A DNA stretch of 10,766 nucleotides, from positions 1-10,766 of the forward strand of contig CAITQY010000153.1 of assembly GCA_903894655.1 (NCBI GenBank), in the 5' to 3' direction. The notes under the pieces were generated by a model that was not told the DNA's origin, did not search any database, and was given only the letters and a program-made list of their open reading frames with translations. Both the position numbers and the translations under genes were made by a program. This DNA is from an uncultured Gemmatimonadota bacterium (GTDB lineage Bacteria > Gemmatimonadota > Gemmatimonadetes > Gemmatimonadales > Gemmatimonadaceae). Positions 1 through 6,559 of this stretch are shown here, piece after piece. Each line of letters starts with the position of its first letter. Positions within the stretch are counted from its first letter, which is position 1.

Positions 1-651
1 AAGCCGTTGGTGGAGCAGTGGCTCGCGCCGCTGCCGGCCGCCGATCGCAAGGAAGCGTTCAAGGATGTGGGCCCCACGCTGTTCAGCGGTCAGATCGACA
101 AGACCGTACGCAAAGGCATCGCGCCACAGAGCCAGACGGCCATCCTGATGGCCGGAACGGCCCCATGGAGCCGCGAGGAGGCGTACCTGTTGTCGTCGGT
201 GGGGGAAGTGCTCGAAATGCGTTTACTGGAGCGTCTGCGCGAATCGCTGGGCGGTACGTACTCGGTGTCGGTGACCGCGCAGTACGCGCGCACGCCCAGA
301 CCGGAGTGGCAGCTGGTAATCAACTACGGCTCTGCGCCGGACCAGGCGGAGTCGATGTTTGCGGCGGTGAAGCAGGAGCTCGATTCGCTGCGTCGCGTGC
401 CGCCCAGCGCGGCCGAAGTGGAACGCGTGCGCGAGCAGCAGCGCCGTGAGCTGGAGGTGGCGCGCAAGCAGAACGGCTACTGGCTGAGCACGATCCGTAA
501 CCGCCTCGAGAACGGTGATGATCTTGGCACCATCGGCAACGAGGATCCGATGATCGCATCACTCACCGCGGAGAAGCTGGCGGCGGCGGCGAAGCGTTAC
601 CTCACCGAAGTGAATCGCGCGCGGTTTGTGCTGCTTCCTGAAGGGCGATGA
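1..651 (+). CDS. M16 family zinc metalloprotease, C-terminal part (5' end cut off)
   Basis: This is the end of a longer gene: the frame is open from base 1 (K-P-L-V-E-Q-W) and stops at TGA 649-651. The visible 216 residues look like the last inactive-type domain of an M16 (pitrilysin/PqqL-like) peptidase, which closes over the substrate opposite the catalytic HxxEH domain. The key support is the conserved pair Arg (238-240) and Tyr (259-261), seven residues apart in LRESLGGTYSVSV. In M16 enzymes this pair helps hold the substrate backbone. A helical, charged segment (VERVREQQRRELEVARKQNGYW) and the closing block LTAEKLAAAAKRYL are also typical. The catalytic zinc site would lie upstream of the window and cannot be checked. 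M16 proteins of this kind are usually exported or periplasmic. The 3' end overlaps the convergent aminopeptidase-like gene by 50 bases. Confidence 0.85.
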   Translation, partial: KPLVEQWLAPLPAADRKEAFKDVGPTLFSGQIDKTVRKGIAPQSQTAILMAGTAPWSREEAYLLSSVGEVLEMRLLERLRESLGGTYSVSVTAQYARTPRPEWQLVINYGSAPDQAESMFAAVKQELDSLRRVPPSAAEVERVREQQRRELEVARKQNGYWLSTIRNRLENGDDLGTIGNEDPMIASLTAEKLAAAAKRYLTEVNRARFVLLPEGR

Positions 652-1681
652 TGCGCACGATCGCGCGCTTCAGATCGCGCCCCTCGGCCACGTATACCGA
701 GTCGAACCGGTCGAGTCGTTCGGCGTACACGCGGCGCGAGAGCAAGACGGCGTTGTTCAGCGTCACCTTCTGCACCCATCCCTCGGGATAGGTGCGGAGC
801 TGCGGGCCGATGCTGTCCACGAGGCGGGTGCGGGCGCGCGCATACACGCGATCGCGCACCGCGATGCGCTCGGTGTTGGCGGAGTCGGGGAGCGCAGCGA
901 AGGCCTGCTCGATCTCGTTCGATGTGCGCTCCCAGAACGCGCCCAGCAACAGGTCGTCGTGCCACTCATTTTCCGCCCGGCGCAACAACACGGAGTCGCC
1001 ACGCGCGCGGAAGAAGTGCTCCGCGCCACGCCCGCCGACAAACGTGGCGAAGGACTCGTTGAACGATACCGCGCCCTTGGCGAAGAAGGTGTTGTGCAGG
1101 AGTTCGTGGAGGATCGTATTTACGAGCGTCACCGAATCCGCCTTCACGGTGGTGCTGACCAGTGGATCATTGAACCAGCCGAGGGTGCTGAAGGCCGATG
1201 ACGGCCCGACCGTGACATCGAAGCCGTCGTTGCGCAGCGATTCGGCGGTGCGCAGCGCACCGGGGAAGTCGAAGAAGCCCTTGTACGGGAAGCGTCCCAC
1301 GATCGGGAACCACCACGTTTTTCGCTCGAGGCGGTCGCGATAGGCGGCGGACACGACCAGCACCAGCGTGTCGCGGTCGAGTTGGGAGTAGGCGGTAAAA
1401 CTCTTCCCGGCCGAGAGCGCCAGTGAGTCGATGGCGAAGCGACGCGCCTCCTGCACGAGACTGAGCTTGGCGCGCAGGGCCGAGTCGGTGGTCGAATCGG
1501 CCACCAGGCGCGTGATGGGCTGCCGCCGCGACAGGATCCGCGCTTCCTCGTAGGCTGCGCGGGAGATGTAGCACCCGGTGGGGGTGATCCCGAGGACGAC
1601 GGCCAGCAGGACCGCCGTCACGCCGGTGACGCGGCGCAGCGATCGCCACGACACGCGGCCGTGCCGTCGGCGTTGCCGCAT
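602..1681 (-). CDS. Predicted aminopeptidase, lipoprotein-type (PF10023/COG4324-like)
   Basis: Encodes 359 residues from ATG 1681-1679 to TGA 604-602. The N-terminus is basic (MRQRRRHGR...RR), followed by a hydrophobic stretch (about residues 19-32) and TPTGC with Cys37. This resembles a lipoprotein signal, although Pro at -3 of the lipobox is unusual. The body matches what I know of the putative aminopeptidase family PF10023: SRRQPITRLVAD, WWFPIVGRFPYKGFFD, FSTLGWFNDPL, then the zinc motif HELLH (192-196) and FNESFA with Glu209 as the likely third metal ligand. I infer an envelope-anchored metallopeptidase; the substrate is unknown. A longer frame runs up to 2008 but enters dnaE, so I chose the ATG at 1681, which has an AAGGG ribosome site 7 bases upstream (1693-1689) and the signal peptide directly after it. 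It is divergent from dnaE and convergent with the M16 gene. Confidence 0.85.
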   Translation of the reverse strand: MRQRRRHGRVSWRSLRRVTGVTAVLLAVVLGITPTGCYISRAAYEEARILSRRQPITRLVADSTTDSALRAKLSLVQEARRFAIDSLALSAGKSFTAYSQLDRDTLVLVVSAAYRDRLERKTWWFPIVGRFPYKGFFDFPGALRTAESLRNDGFDVTVGPSSAFSTLGWFNDPLVSTTVKADSVTLVNTILHELLHNTFFAKGAVSFNESFATFVGGRGAEHFFRARGDSVLLRRAENEWHDDLLLGAFWERTSNEIEQAFAALPDSANTERIAVRDRVYARARTRLVDSIGPQLRTYPEGWVQKVTLNNAVLLSRRVYAERLDRFDSVYVAEGRDLKRAIVRIIALQEAAQTARDSLR

Positions 1682-1741
1682 GCGACCGCCCTTGTCAATC
1701 CGGTGTTCTTCGCTGCCCTGGACGGCTATCATTCTCGGTCC
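1682..1741. promoter_or_regulatory. Divergent start region between aminopeptidase gene and dnaE; possible -10 box next to dnaE ATG
   Basis: This 60-base gap must carry the start signals for both flanking genes unless their promoters lie inside the coding regions. Toward dnaE, TATCAT (1727-1732) resembles a sigma-70 -10 box and sits only 9 bases before the ATG, with no purine-rich ribosome site in between. That spacing would give a leaderless or nearly leaderless dnaE mRNA. No good -35 box is found at 16-18 bases. Toward the minus-strand gene, AAGGG (1693-1689) is a plausible ribosome site. A TTGACA on that strand (1698-1693) overlaps it and is too close to the start codon to serve as its -35. 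The -10 call is weak and rests on position and sequence alone. Confidence 0.3.
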
Positions 1742-4700
1742 ATGTCGTTCGTTCATCTGCACTGCCACTCCGAGTATTCGCTCCTCGACGGCGCGAATCG
1801 TATCGATGATCTGATCAAACGCGCCCAGCATTACGAAATGCCGGCGCTGGCGATCACCGATCACGGTAACATGCATGCTGCCTGGGATTTCCAGGAGAAA
1901 GCGCGCAAGGCGGGCGTGAAGCCCATCATGGGGATGGAAGCCTACGTGGCGCCGGGTGACCGCCGCACGCGCGGGCGCCCCGGACCGGGTCAGAAGCCGT
2001 ACTATCACCTGGTCCTGCTGGCCCGCGACCTTGTGGGCTACAAGAATCTGGTCAAGCTGTCGTCGTTGGGGTACACCGAAGGCTTCTATACGAAGCCCCG
2101 CATCGACCGCGAACTGCTAGCCAAGTACTCCGAGGGGTTGATCGTCTCGTCAGCGTGTCTGGCCGGTGAAGTAGCCGGTCACCTCATGGACGACCGCATG
2201 GACGCCGCGCGTGAAGCCGCCGCGTGGTATGCCGAACTGTTCAAGGACCGCTACTACCTCGAGGTGCAGGCGCACACCAGCGAGGGACAGGCGAAGCTCA
2301 ACGCCAAGATTCTGTCGCTGGGCGACGAGCTGGGGCTGCCCGTCATCGCCACGAACGATGCGCACTTCCTGAAGCACGAGGATCACGACGCTCACGACGT
2401 GCTGCTGTGCATCGGCCTCGGCAAGGATCGCAACGATCGCGATCGCATGAAGTACGACGACGGCTTGTACTTCAAGCCGCCCAACGAAATCCGCCCGTTC
2501 TTCCCTGGGCGCGAAGATGTGCTCACGAACACGCTGGCAATCGCGGATTCGGTGGACGTGCAGTTCGCGAAGAAGTACTACGTGCCGTCGTTCCCGCTGC
2601 CACCTGGCGTGGAGACCGAGAACGAGTACCTCGTGCGCCTCTCCACCGAGGGCGCGAAGGAGCGCTACGGCGATCCGCTGCCGGTGCACGTACAGGAGCG
2701 GCTCGATTACGAGTTGGGTGTCATCACGAAGACCGGGTACGCCGGCTACTTCCTGATCACCGCCGACTTCATCAAGGCCGCGCGCGACCGGGGGATTCCG
2801 GTGGGACCGGGACGTGGTTCGGCGGCCGGCTCGCTGGTGGCGTATGCCACGCGCATCACGGATGTGTGCCCGCTCGAGTTCGACCTGCTCTTCGAACGCT
2901 TCCTGAATCCCGAACGCGTCTCGATGCCCGACGTCGACGTCGACTTCTGCTTCGAGCGACGCGGCGAAGTGATCGAGTACGTGCGGCAGAAGTACGGCAA
3001 GGAGTCGGTGGGGCAGATCGTCACCTTCGGGACAATGAAGTCGCGCGCTGCCGTGAAGGACGTGGGCCGCACGCTGGGCTTCACGCCGGGCGAAACGGAC
3101 GCGCTGGCGAAGCTGATTCCGAATGCGCCGAACTTCTCGCTGACGGTGAAGGAAGCGATCGAGCAGGTGCCGGAGGTGAAGGCGTTCTATCAGAACGAAC
3201 CGCGCTACAAGCAACTGCTCGACTTCGCGATTTCGCTGGAAGGGTTGTCGCGTCACACGGGGGTGCATGCCGCCGGCGTCGTGATTGCGCCGGGCCCGCT
3301 CGACGAATTCGTGCCGATTTGCACGCAGGCCTCGAAAGGTGCGGGCGGTGGCGGCGACGACGAGCGCGTGATCGTGACGCAGTACGACATGAACGCGCTG
3401 GAAAAAGCCGGCATGCTCAAGATGGACTTTCTCGGTCTCACCACGCTGACGGTGATCAGCGATACCCTCGCGAGCATCAAGCAGCGCAGTGGGAAGACGG
3501 TCGTGCTCGAGGAGCGCGGCTTCACCGACGAGAAAACCTATCAGCTGCTGCGCGCTGGTCGCACCGGTGGCGTGTTCCAGTTCGAATCGCCGCTCGCGAC
3601 CGACGTACTGAAGCGCATGCGCTGCGACCGGTTCGACGACTTGGTCGCGTCGAACGCGCTGCTGCGTCCGGGTCCGCTCGATGCGGGCATGCACAACGTG
3701 TACATCAAGCGAAAGCGCGGCGAAGAGCCCACGGTGTACGCGCTGCCCGAGCTGGAGCCGATTCTTTCGAACACGTACGGCGTCATCACCTATCAGGAAC
3801 AGGTGATGCGTTTGGCGCAGGTGCTCGCGGGCATCTCGCTGGCCGAAGCGGACGTACTGCGAAAGGCGGTGGGTAAGAAGGACGCGGAGCTGATCAAGAA
3901 GGAGCTCGGCAAGTTCGTGACCAAGGCTGTCGCGAAGGGCTACGATCCGAAGATCATCGATGAGCTGTCAGGGCAGATCGAGACGTTCGGGCGTTACGGA
4001 TTCAACAAGTGTCTGGTCGGCGATACGGAGATTTACGACGCGACGACCGGTCGTCTCGTTCGCATTGCCGATGTGTACGAGAAGCGCGCGACGTTGAGCA
4101 GCGTGGCCACCTGTGACGTGGACACGCTTCGTCTCGATCACGGGCGTGTGTTGGATGTCATGGACAACGGCATCAAGCCTGTGTTCCGCCTGCGCACGGA
4201 GTCGGGTCGGGAGATTGTCGCCACGGGCAATCACCCGTTGCTGCTGATCGATGGGTGGCGGAATCTCGAGTCGATTGCGGTGGGTGAGCACATCGCGGTA
4301 CCACGCGCATTGCCTTCCGGACCGCGGGCGACGTGGGCACCGCATGAGGTGATTGCACTCGGCCACCTGCTCGCCGAAGGGAATCTGGGGCACCCCAGTG
4401 GCGTGTACTACTACAATCAGGATGAGGCAGCCGTCGCCGATTTTATCGCGGCCGCTGAGTCATTTTCGAACGTCCGCTGCACGCGCACCACGCACAAGGG
4501 AACGGAATCGGTCTATACGGGCCGCGTTGACCGAAAGGCGCCGAACGGCATTTTCGAATGGGCCCGTCGCCTGGATATGCTCGGGAAGACGGCACCGAAC
4601 AAGGAAGTACCAGCGAGCGCCTTCACCCTCGGCAACGAACAGATCGGGCTGTTGCTGGGACGCATGTGGGACGGCGACGGACACATCAACCCTCACGACG

Positions 4701-5221
4701 CGTCGGCGTATTACGCCACGTCGTCGAAGCGACTGGCGCAGCAGGTACAGCATCTGCTCCTCCGGTTGGGAATCCTTGGTCGCATGCGCTCGGTCACGTT
4801 CCCCTACCGTGGCGGTCAGCGCATCGGCTACCAGCTGTTCGTGACTGGCGTGGAGAACCTGCGCCCGTTTGCCGAACGCGTTGGTTGTCACCTCGTCGCG
4901 CCAGCGAAGCTGGCGGCGATGGGAGCGATGCCGTTGCCCGATGAGCCCGCGTCCTCCAAGGATTTGGTACCGGTCGGACCCGTGCGGGCGCTCGCGAGAG
5001 CGGCCAAGGCGCGCCGCGGCGATCTGTGGTCCGATGTCGAGAAGGGGGCAGACGTGTCGGCGCGCGACTTGTACCCCGTTGGCACAAACCCGAAGAAGAT
5101 CGGCTTCACGCGCGGCGTAGTGAATCGCCTCGCGATGTACTTCGGCGACGAGTCGTTGCAGCGACTTGGGTCGAACGACGTGCTTTGGTATCGCGTGATA
5201 TCTATCGAGCCGGCGTGCTAG
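1742..5221 (+). CDS. dnaE: DNA polymerase III alpha subunit DnaE, N-terminal part plus most of an intein, ended by an in-frame TAG
   Basis: Codes for 1159 residues: the N-extein (residues 1-756) and the first 403 intein residues. DnaE is the catalytic subunit of the replicative polymerase. The start ATG 1742 gives the typical MSFVHLHCHSEYSLLDG; an in-frame ATG at 1661 would overlap the divergent gene. The PHP domain (about 1-270) keeps all nine metal ligands known from proofreading PHP exonucleases: H7, H9, D16, H41, E66, H89, C139, D206 and H208. The C-family polymerase core has PDVDVDF with catalytic D397 and D399, and KMDFLGL with D562, close to E. coli D401, D403 and D555. The extein breaks at GRYGFNK (ends 4009), where CLVGDTE of the intein begins. 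The frame does not end naturally: after TAG 5219-5221 the same frame continues with the intein end and the rest of DnaE, to TAA 6529. Ignoring the stop and removing the intein gives 1168 residues, a normal length (E. coli 1160). Confidence 0.93.
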   Translation: MSFVHLHCHSEYSLLDGANRIDDLIKRAQHYEMPALAITDHGNMHAAWDFQEKARKAGVKPIMGMEAYVAPGDRRTRGRPGPGQKPYYHLVLLARDLVGYKNLVKLSSLGYTEGFYTKPRIDRELLAKYSEGLIVSSACLAGEVAGHLMDDRMDAAREAAAWYAELFKDRYYLEVQAHTSEGQAKLNAKILSLGDELGLPVIATNDAHFLKHEDHDAHDVLLCIGLGKDRNDRDRMKYDDGLYFKPPNEIRPFFPGREDVLTNTLAIADSVDVQFAKKYYVPSFPLPPGVETENEYLVRLSTEGAKERYGDPLPVHVQERLDYELGVITKTGYAGYFLITADFIKAARDRGIPVGPGRGSAAGSLVAYATRITDVCPLEFDLLFERFLNPERVSMPDVDVDFCFERRGEVIEYVRQKYGKESVGQIVTFGTMKSRAAVKDVGRTLGFTPGETDALAKLIPNAPNFSLTVKEAIEQVPEVKAFYQNEPRYKQLLDFAISLEGLSRHTGVHAAGVVIAPGPLDEFVPICTQASKGAGGGGDDERVIVTQYDMNALEKAGMLKMDFLGLTTLTVISDTLASIKQRSGKTVVLEERGFTDEKTYQLLRAGRTGGVFQFESPLATDVLKRMRCDRFDDLVASNALLRPGPLDAGMHNVYIKRKRGEEPTVYALPELEPILSNTYGVITYQEQVMRLAQVLAGISLAEADVLRKAVGKKDAELIKKELGKFVTKAVAKGYDPKIIDELSGQIETFGRYGFNKCLVGDTEIYDATTGRLVRIADVYEKRATLSSVATCDVDTLRLDHGRVLDVMDNGIKPVFRLRTESGREIVATGNHPLLLIDGWRNLESIAVGEHIAVPRALPSGPRATWAPHEVIALGHLLAEGNLGHPSGVYYYNQDEAAVADFIAAAESFSNVRCTRTTHKGTESVYTGRVDRKAPNGIFEWARRLDMLGKTAPNKEVPASAFTLGNEQIGLLLGRMWDGDGHINPHDASAYYATSSKRLAQQVQHLLLRLGILGRMRSVTFPYRGGQRIGYQLFVTGVENLRPFAERVGCHLVAPAKLAAMGAMPLPDEPASSKDLVPVGPVRALARAAKARRGDLWSDVEKGADVSARDLYPVGTNPKKIGFTRGVVNRLAMYFGDESLQRLGSNDVLWYRVISIEPAC

Positions 5222-5290
5222 CAGCGTACGTACGACCTCGAGATTGCGGACACGCACAATTTCGTGGCGAACGACGTCATCGTGCACAAC
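4010..5290 (+). mobile_element. Full-length LAGLIDADG intein inserted in DnaE at GFNK/SHS, with internal TAG
   Basis: A 427-codon protein-splicing element, numbered here from its Cys1 (TGT 4010-4012). Block A is CLVGDTEIYD. Block B is VATGNHPLLL with T72 and H75 (TxxH). Block C is ALGHLLAEGNL (116-126, acidic E123) and block E is LLLGRMWDGDGHI (acidic D223); these two LAGLIDADG motifs mark a homing endonuclease. Block F is TYDLEIADTHNFVAN and block G is VIVHN, ending in His-Asn at 5290. The next residue is Ser+1 of the host protein. With Cys1, block B His, terminal His-Asn and Ser+1 present, splicing should be possible if the whole element is translated. The insertion point is four residues downstream of the AEY/CFN junction of cyanobacterial split DnaE inteins, in the same highly conserved patch. 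Codon 404 is TAG, which separates blocks A-E from blocks F and G. Both endonuclease acidic residues are present, suggesting recent mobility. Confidence 0.92.
5219..5221 (+). other. In-frame TAG (amber) stop inside the dnaE intein
   Basis: TAG at 5219-5221 lies in the dnaE frame between ...ISIEPAC and QRTYDLEI.... The frame is unbroken on both sides, so this is a substitution-type stop and not a frameshift. A G at 5219 would give GAG (Glu), a residue that fits before the TYDLEI block. The preceding TGC (Cys) stands where Gly (GGC) is common, so two G-to-T changes three bases apart could explain the site; that reconstruction is inference from memory of related inteins. TAG also ends accA (7526-7528) and metG (10327-10329), so it works as a stop in this genome. 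Confidence 0.9.
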
Positions 5291-6529
5291 AGCCACAGCG
5301 TAGCGTACTCCGTCGTCGCGTACCACACGGCGTTCCTGAAGGCGCACCATCCGGCCGAATTCATGGCCGCGTTGCTGTCGTCGAACATCGGGAAGACCGA
5401 AGAAGTCATCAAGTACATCGCCGAAGCGCGCGAAATGCAGATCGAGGTGCTGGCGCCCGATGTGAACGAGTCGGGGTGGCGCTTCACGGTGGTGGGAGAC
5501 AAGCGGGTGCGCTTTGGGCTGGGCGCCATCCGGAACGTGGGCCGGGGCGCGATCGATTCGCTGATCGGCGCCAAGACGGAGGGCCCGTTCACGTCGCTGT
5601 ACGACCTCTGTTCCCGCGTCGACCTCCGTGTCTGCAACAAGCGGGTGTTCGAAGCGCTGATTGCGGCTGGGGCCTGCGACGGCCTGGGCGGACACCGGGC
5701 GCAGCTGCTGGCGGCGCTTGACCATGCCATCAACGAGGCGTCGCTTCGGCAGGAAGAGACCGCGAAGGGTCAGGTGTCACTGTTCGGCGACCTGCTGGGC
5801 GATGACGCCGACGACACCACGGGTTCGGGGAATGGTGGCGCACCGCCGCCGCTCCCCTCGGTGCCCGTGTGGAGTGAAAGCGAGCGGCTCACCCGCGAGA
5901 AAGAGCTGCTCGGGTTCTACATTTCCGGCCATCCGCTGGAGCCATACCGAACAGAGTGCGAACTGTTCACCAACAGCACGGTGGCGCAGCTGGGCAACTG
6001 GACCGGCGACGCGGTCACGATCGGTGTGGTGGTCACGGCGATCAAGAAGCAGATTTCCAAACGGTCGGGGGCCGAGTTTGCCCGGTTGACAGTTGAGGAT
6101 TTTTCCGGATCTTCCGAGGTGCTGGTCTTCCCGGAGGCGTGGGCGGTGATCGCCGAACGTGTCCGGCCCGATGTGCCGCTCCTGCTCAAGGGGGGCTATT
6201 CGCGGAAGGATCAGGGTGTCGAGAGTGCCACATTCATCGTCGACACGGTCACACGCTTCGCAGAAGTGCGGGCCAACGGGGAGTTGGCGGTTGCAATCGA
6301 CTTGAGTCGGGGGCTGGATCTGGCTCCCGGTGTGATGGACGACGTACGGGCGAGTGTCGAGGCGCATGAAGGCTCGGCTCCGCTCGAACTACGGTGGGAC
6401 GATGGCACCGGGCGCATCATTCGTTTCCGGTCGAAATCCCTTACCGTGGCGGCGTCGCCCGCCATCTTATCCGATCTTCGCGCGCTGCTCGGCGCTGATC
6501 GTGTGCGCCTCGTGCGTGCCGGCAGCTAA
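5264..6529 (+). CDS. dnaE: DnaE C-terminal part (C-extein), downstream of the in-frame stop
   Basis: The DnaE frame resumes after the TAG and ends at TAA 6527-6529. The first available start is GTG 5264, giving 421 residues: nine intein residues (ANDVIVHN after the start) and the 412-residue C-extein from Ser 5291 (SHSVAYSVVAYHTAFLKAHHPAEFMAALL). No ribosome site precedes this GTG, so independent translation is doubtful. In mature numbering the segment holds the end of the fingers, a helix-hairpin-helix region (ALIAAGACDGLGGHRAQLL), the sliding-clamp motif QVSLF (5771-5785, mature residues 917-921, equivalent to E. coli 920-924), LLGFYISGHPLEPY, and an OB fold (about 995-1070, TIGVVVTAIKKQISKRSG to SSEVLVFPEAW). 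These are needed for clamp binding and template handling, so the N-terminal piece alone would not be a working replicase. accA follows after 30 bases. Confidence 0.88.
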   Translation: MANDVIVHNSHSVAYSVVAYHTAFLKAHHPAEFMAALLSSNIGKTEEVIKYIAEAREMQIEVLAPDVNESGWRFTVVGDKRVRFGLGAIRNVGRGAIDSLIGAKTEGPFTSLYDLCSRVDLRVCNKRVFEALIAAGACDGLGGHRAQLLAALDHAINEASLRQEETAKGQVSLFGDLLGDDADDTTGSGNGGAPPPLPSVPVWSESERLTREKELLGFYISGHPLEPYRTECELFTNSTVAQLGNWTGDAVTIGVVVTAIKKQISKRSGAEFARLTVEDFSGSSEVLVFPEAWAVIAERVRPDVPLLLKGGYSRKDQGVESATFIVDTVTRFAEVRANGELAVAIDLSRGLDLAPGVMDDVRASVEAHEGSAPLELRWDDGTGRIIRFRSKSLTVAASPAILSDLRALLGADRVRLVRAGS

Positions 6530-6559
6530 CGAGCGCGGCGTCCCTTTTCCAGGATTGTC

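Noticed and set aside
1661..1741. Upstream in-frame ATG for dnaE
   Set aside because: It would overlap the start of the divergent aminopeptidase gene and add 27 residues before the universally conserved DnaE N-terminus.
1682..2008. Longer start for the minus-strand aminopeptidase gene
   Set aside because: The extension lies inside the PHP domain of dnaE and would put the lipoprotein-type signal in the middle of the protein.
2150..3694. Long minus-strand open frame opposite dnaE (and a similar one at 4460-5725)
   Set aside because: Composition is Arg/His/Val-rich with no family motifs; it mirrors the codon pattern of dnaE, as expected for high-GC shadows.
5219..5221. Genome-wide recoding of TAG as an amino acid
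   Set aside because: accA and metG both end at TAG exactly where these families normally end, and metG has a backup TGA only 30 bases later (10360), so TAG works as a stop here.
5200..5300. Frameshift as the cause of the broken dnaE
   Set aside because: The frame is the same before and after the stop; only a substitution-type stop codon separates them.
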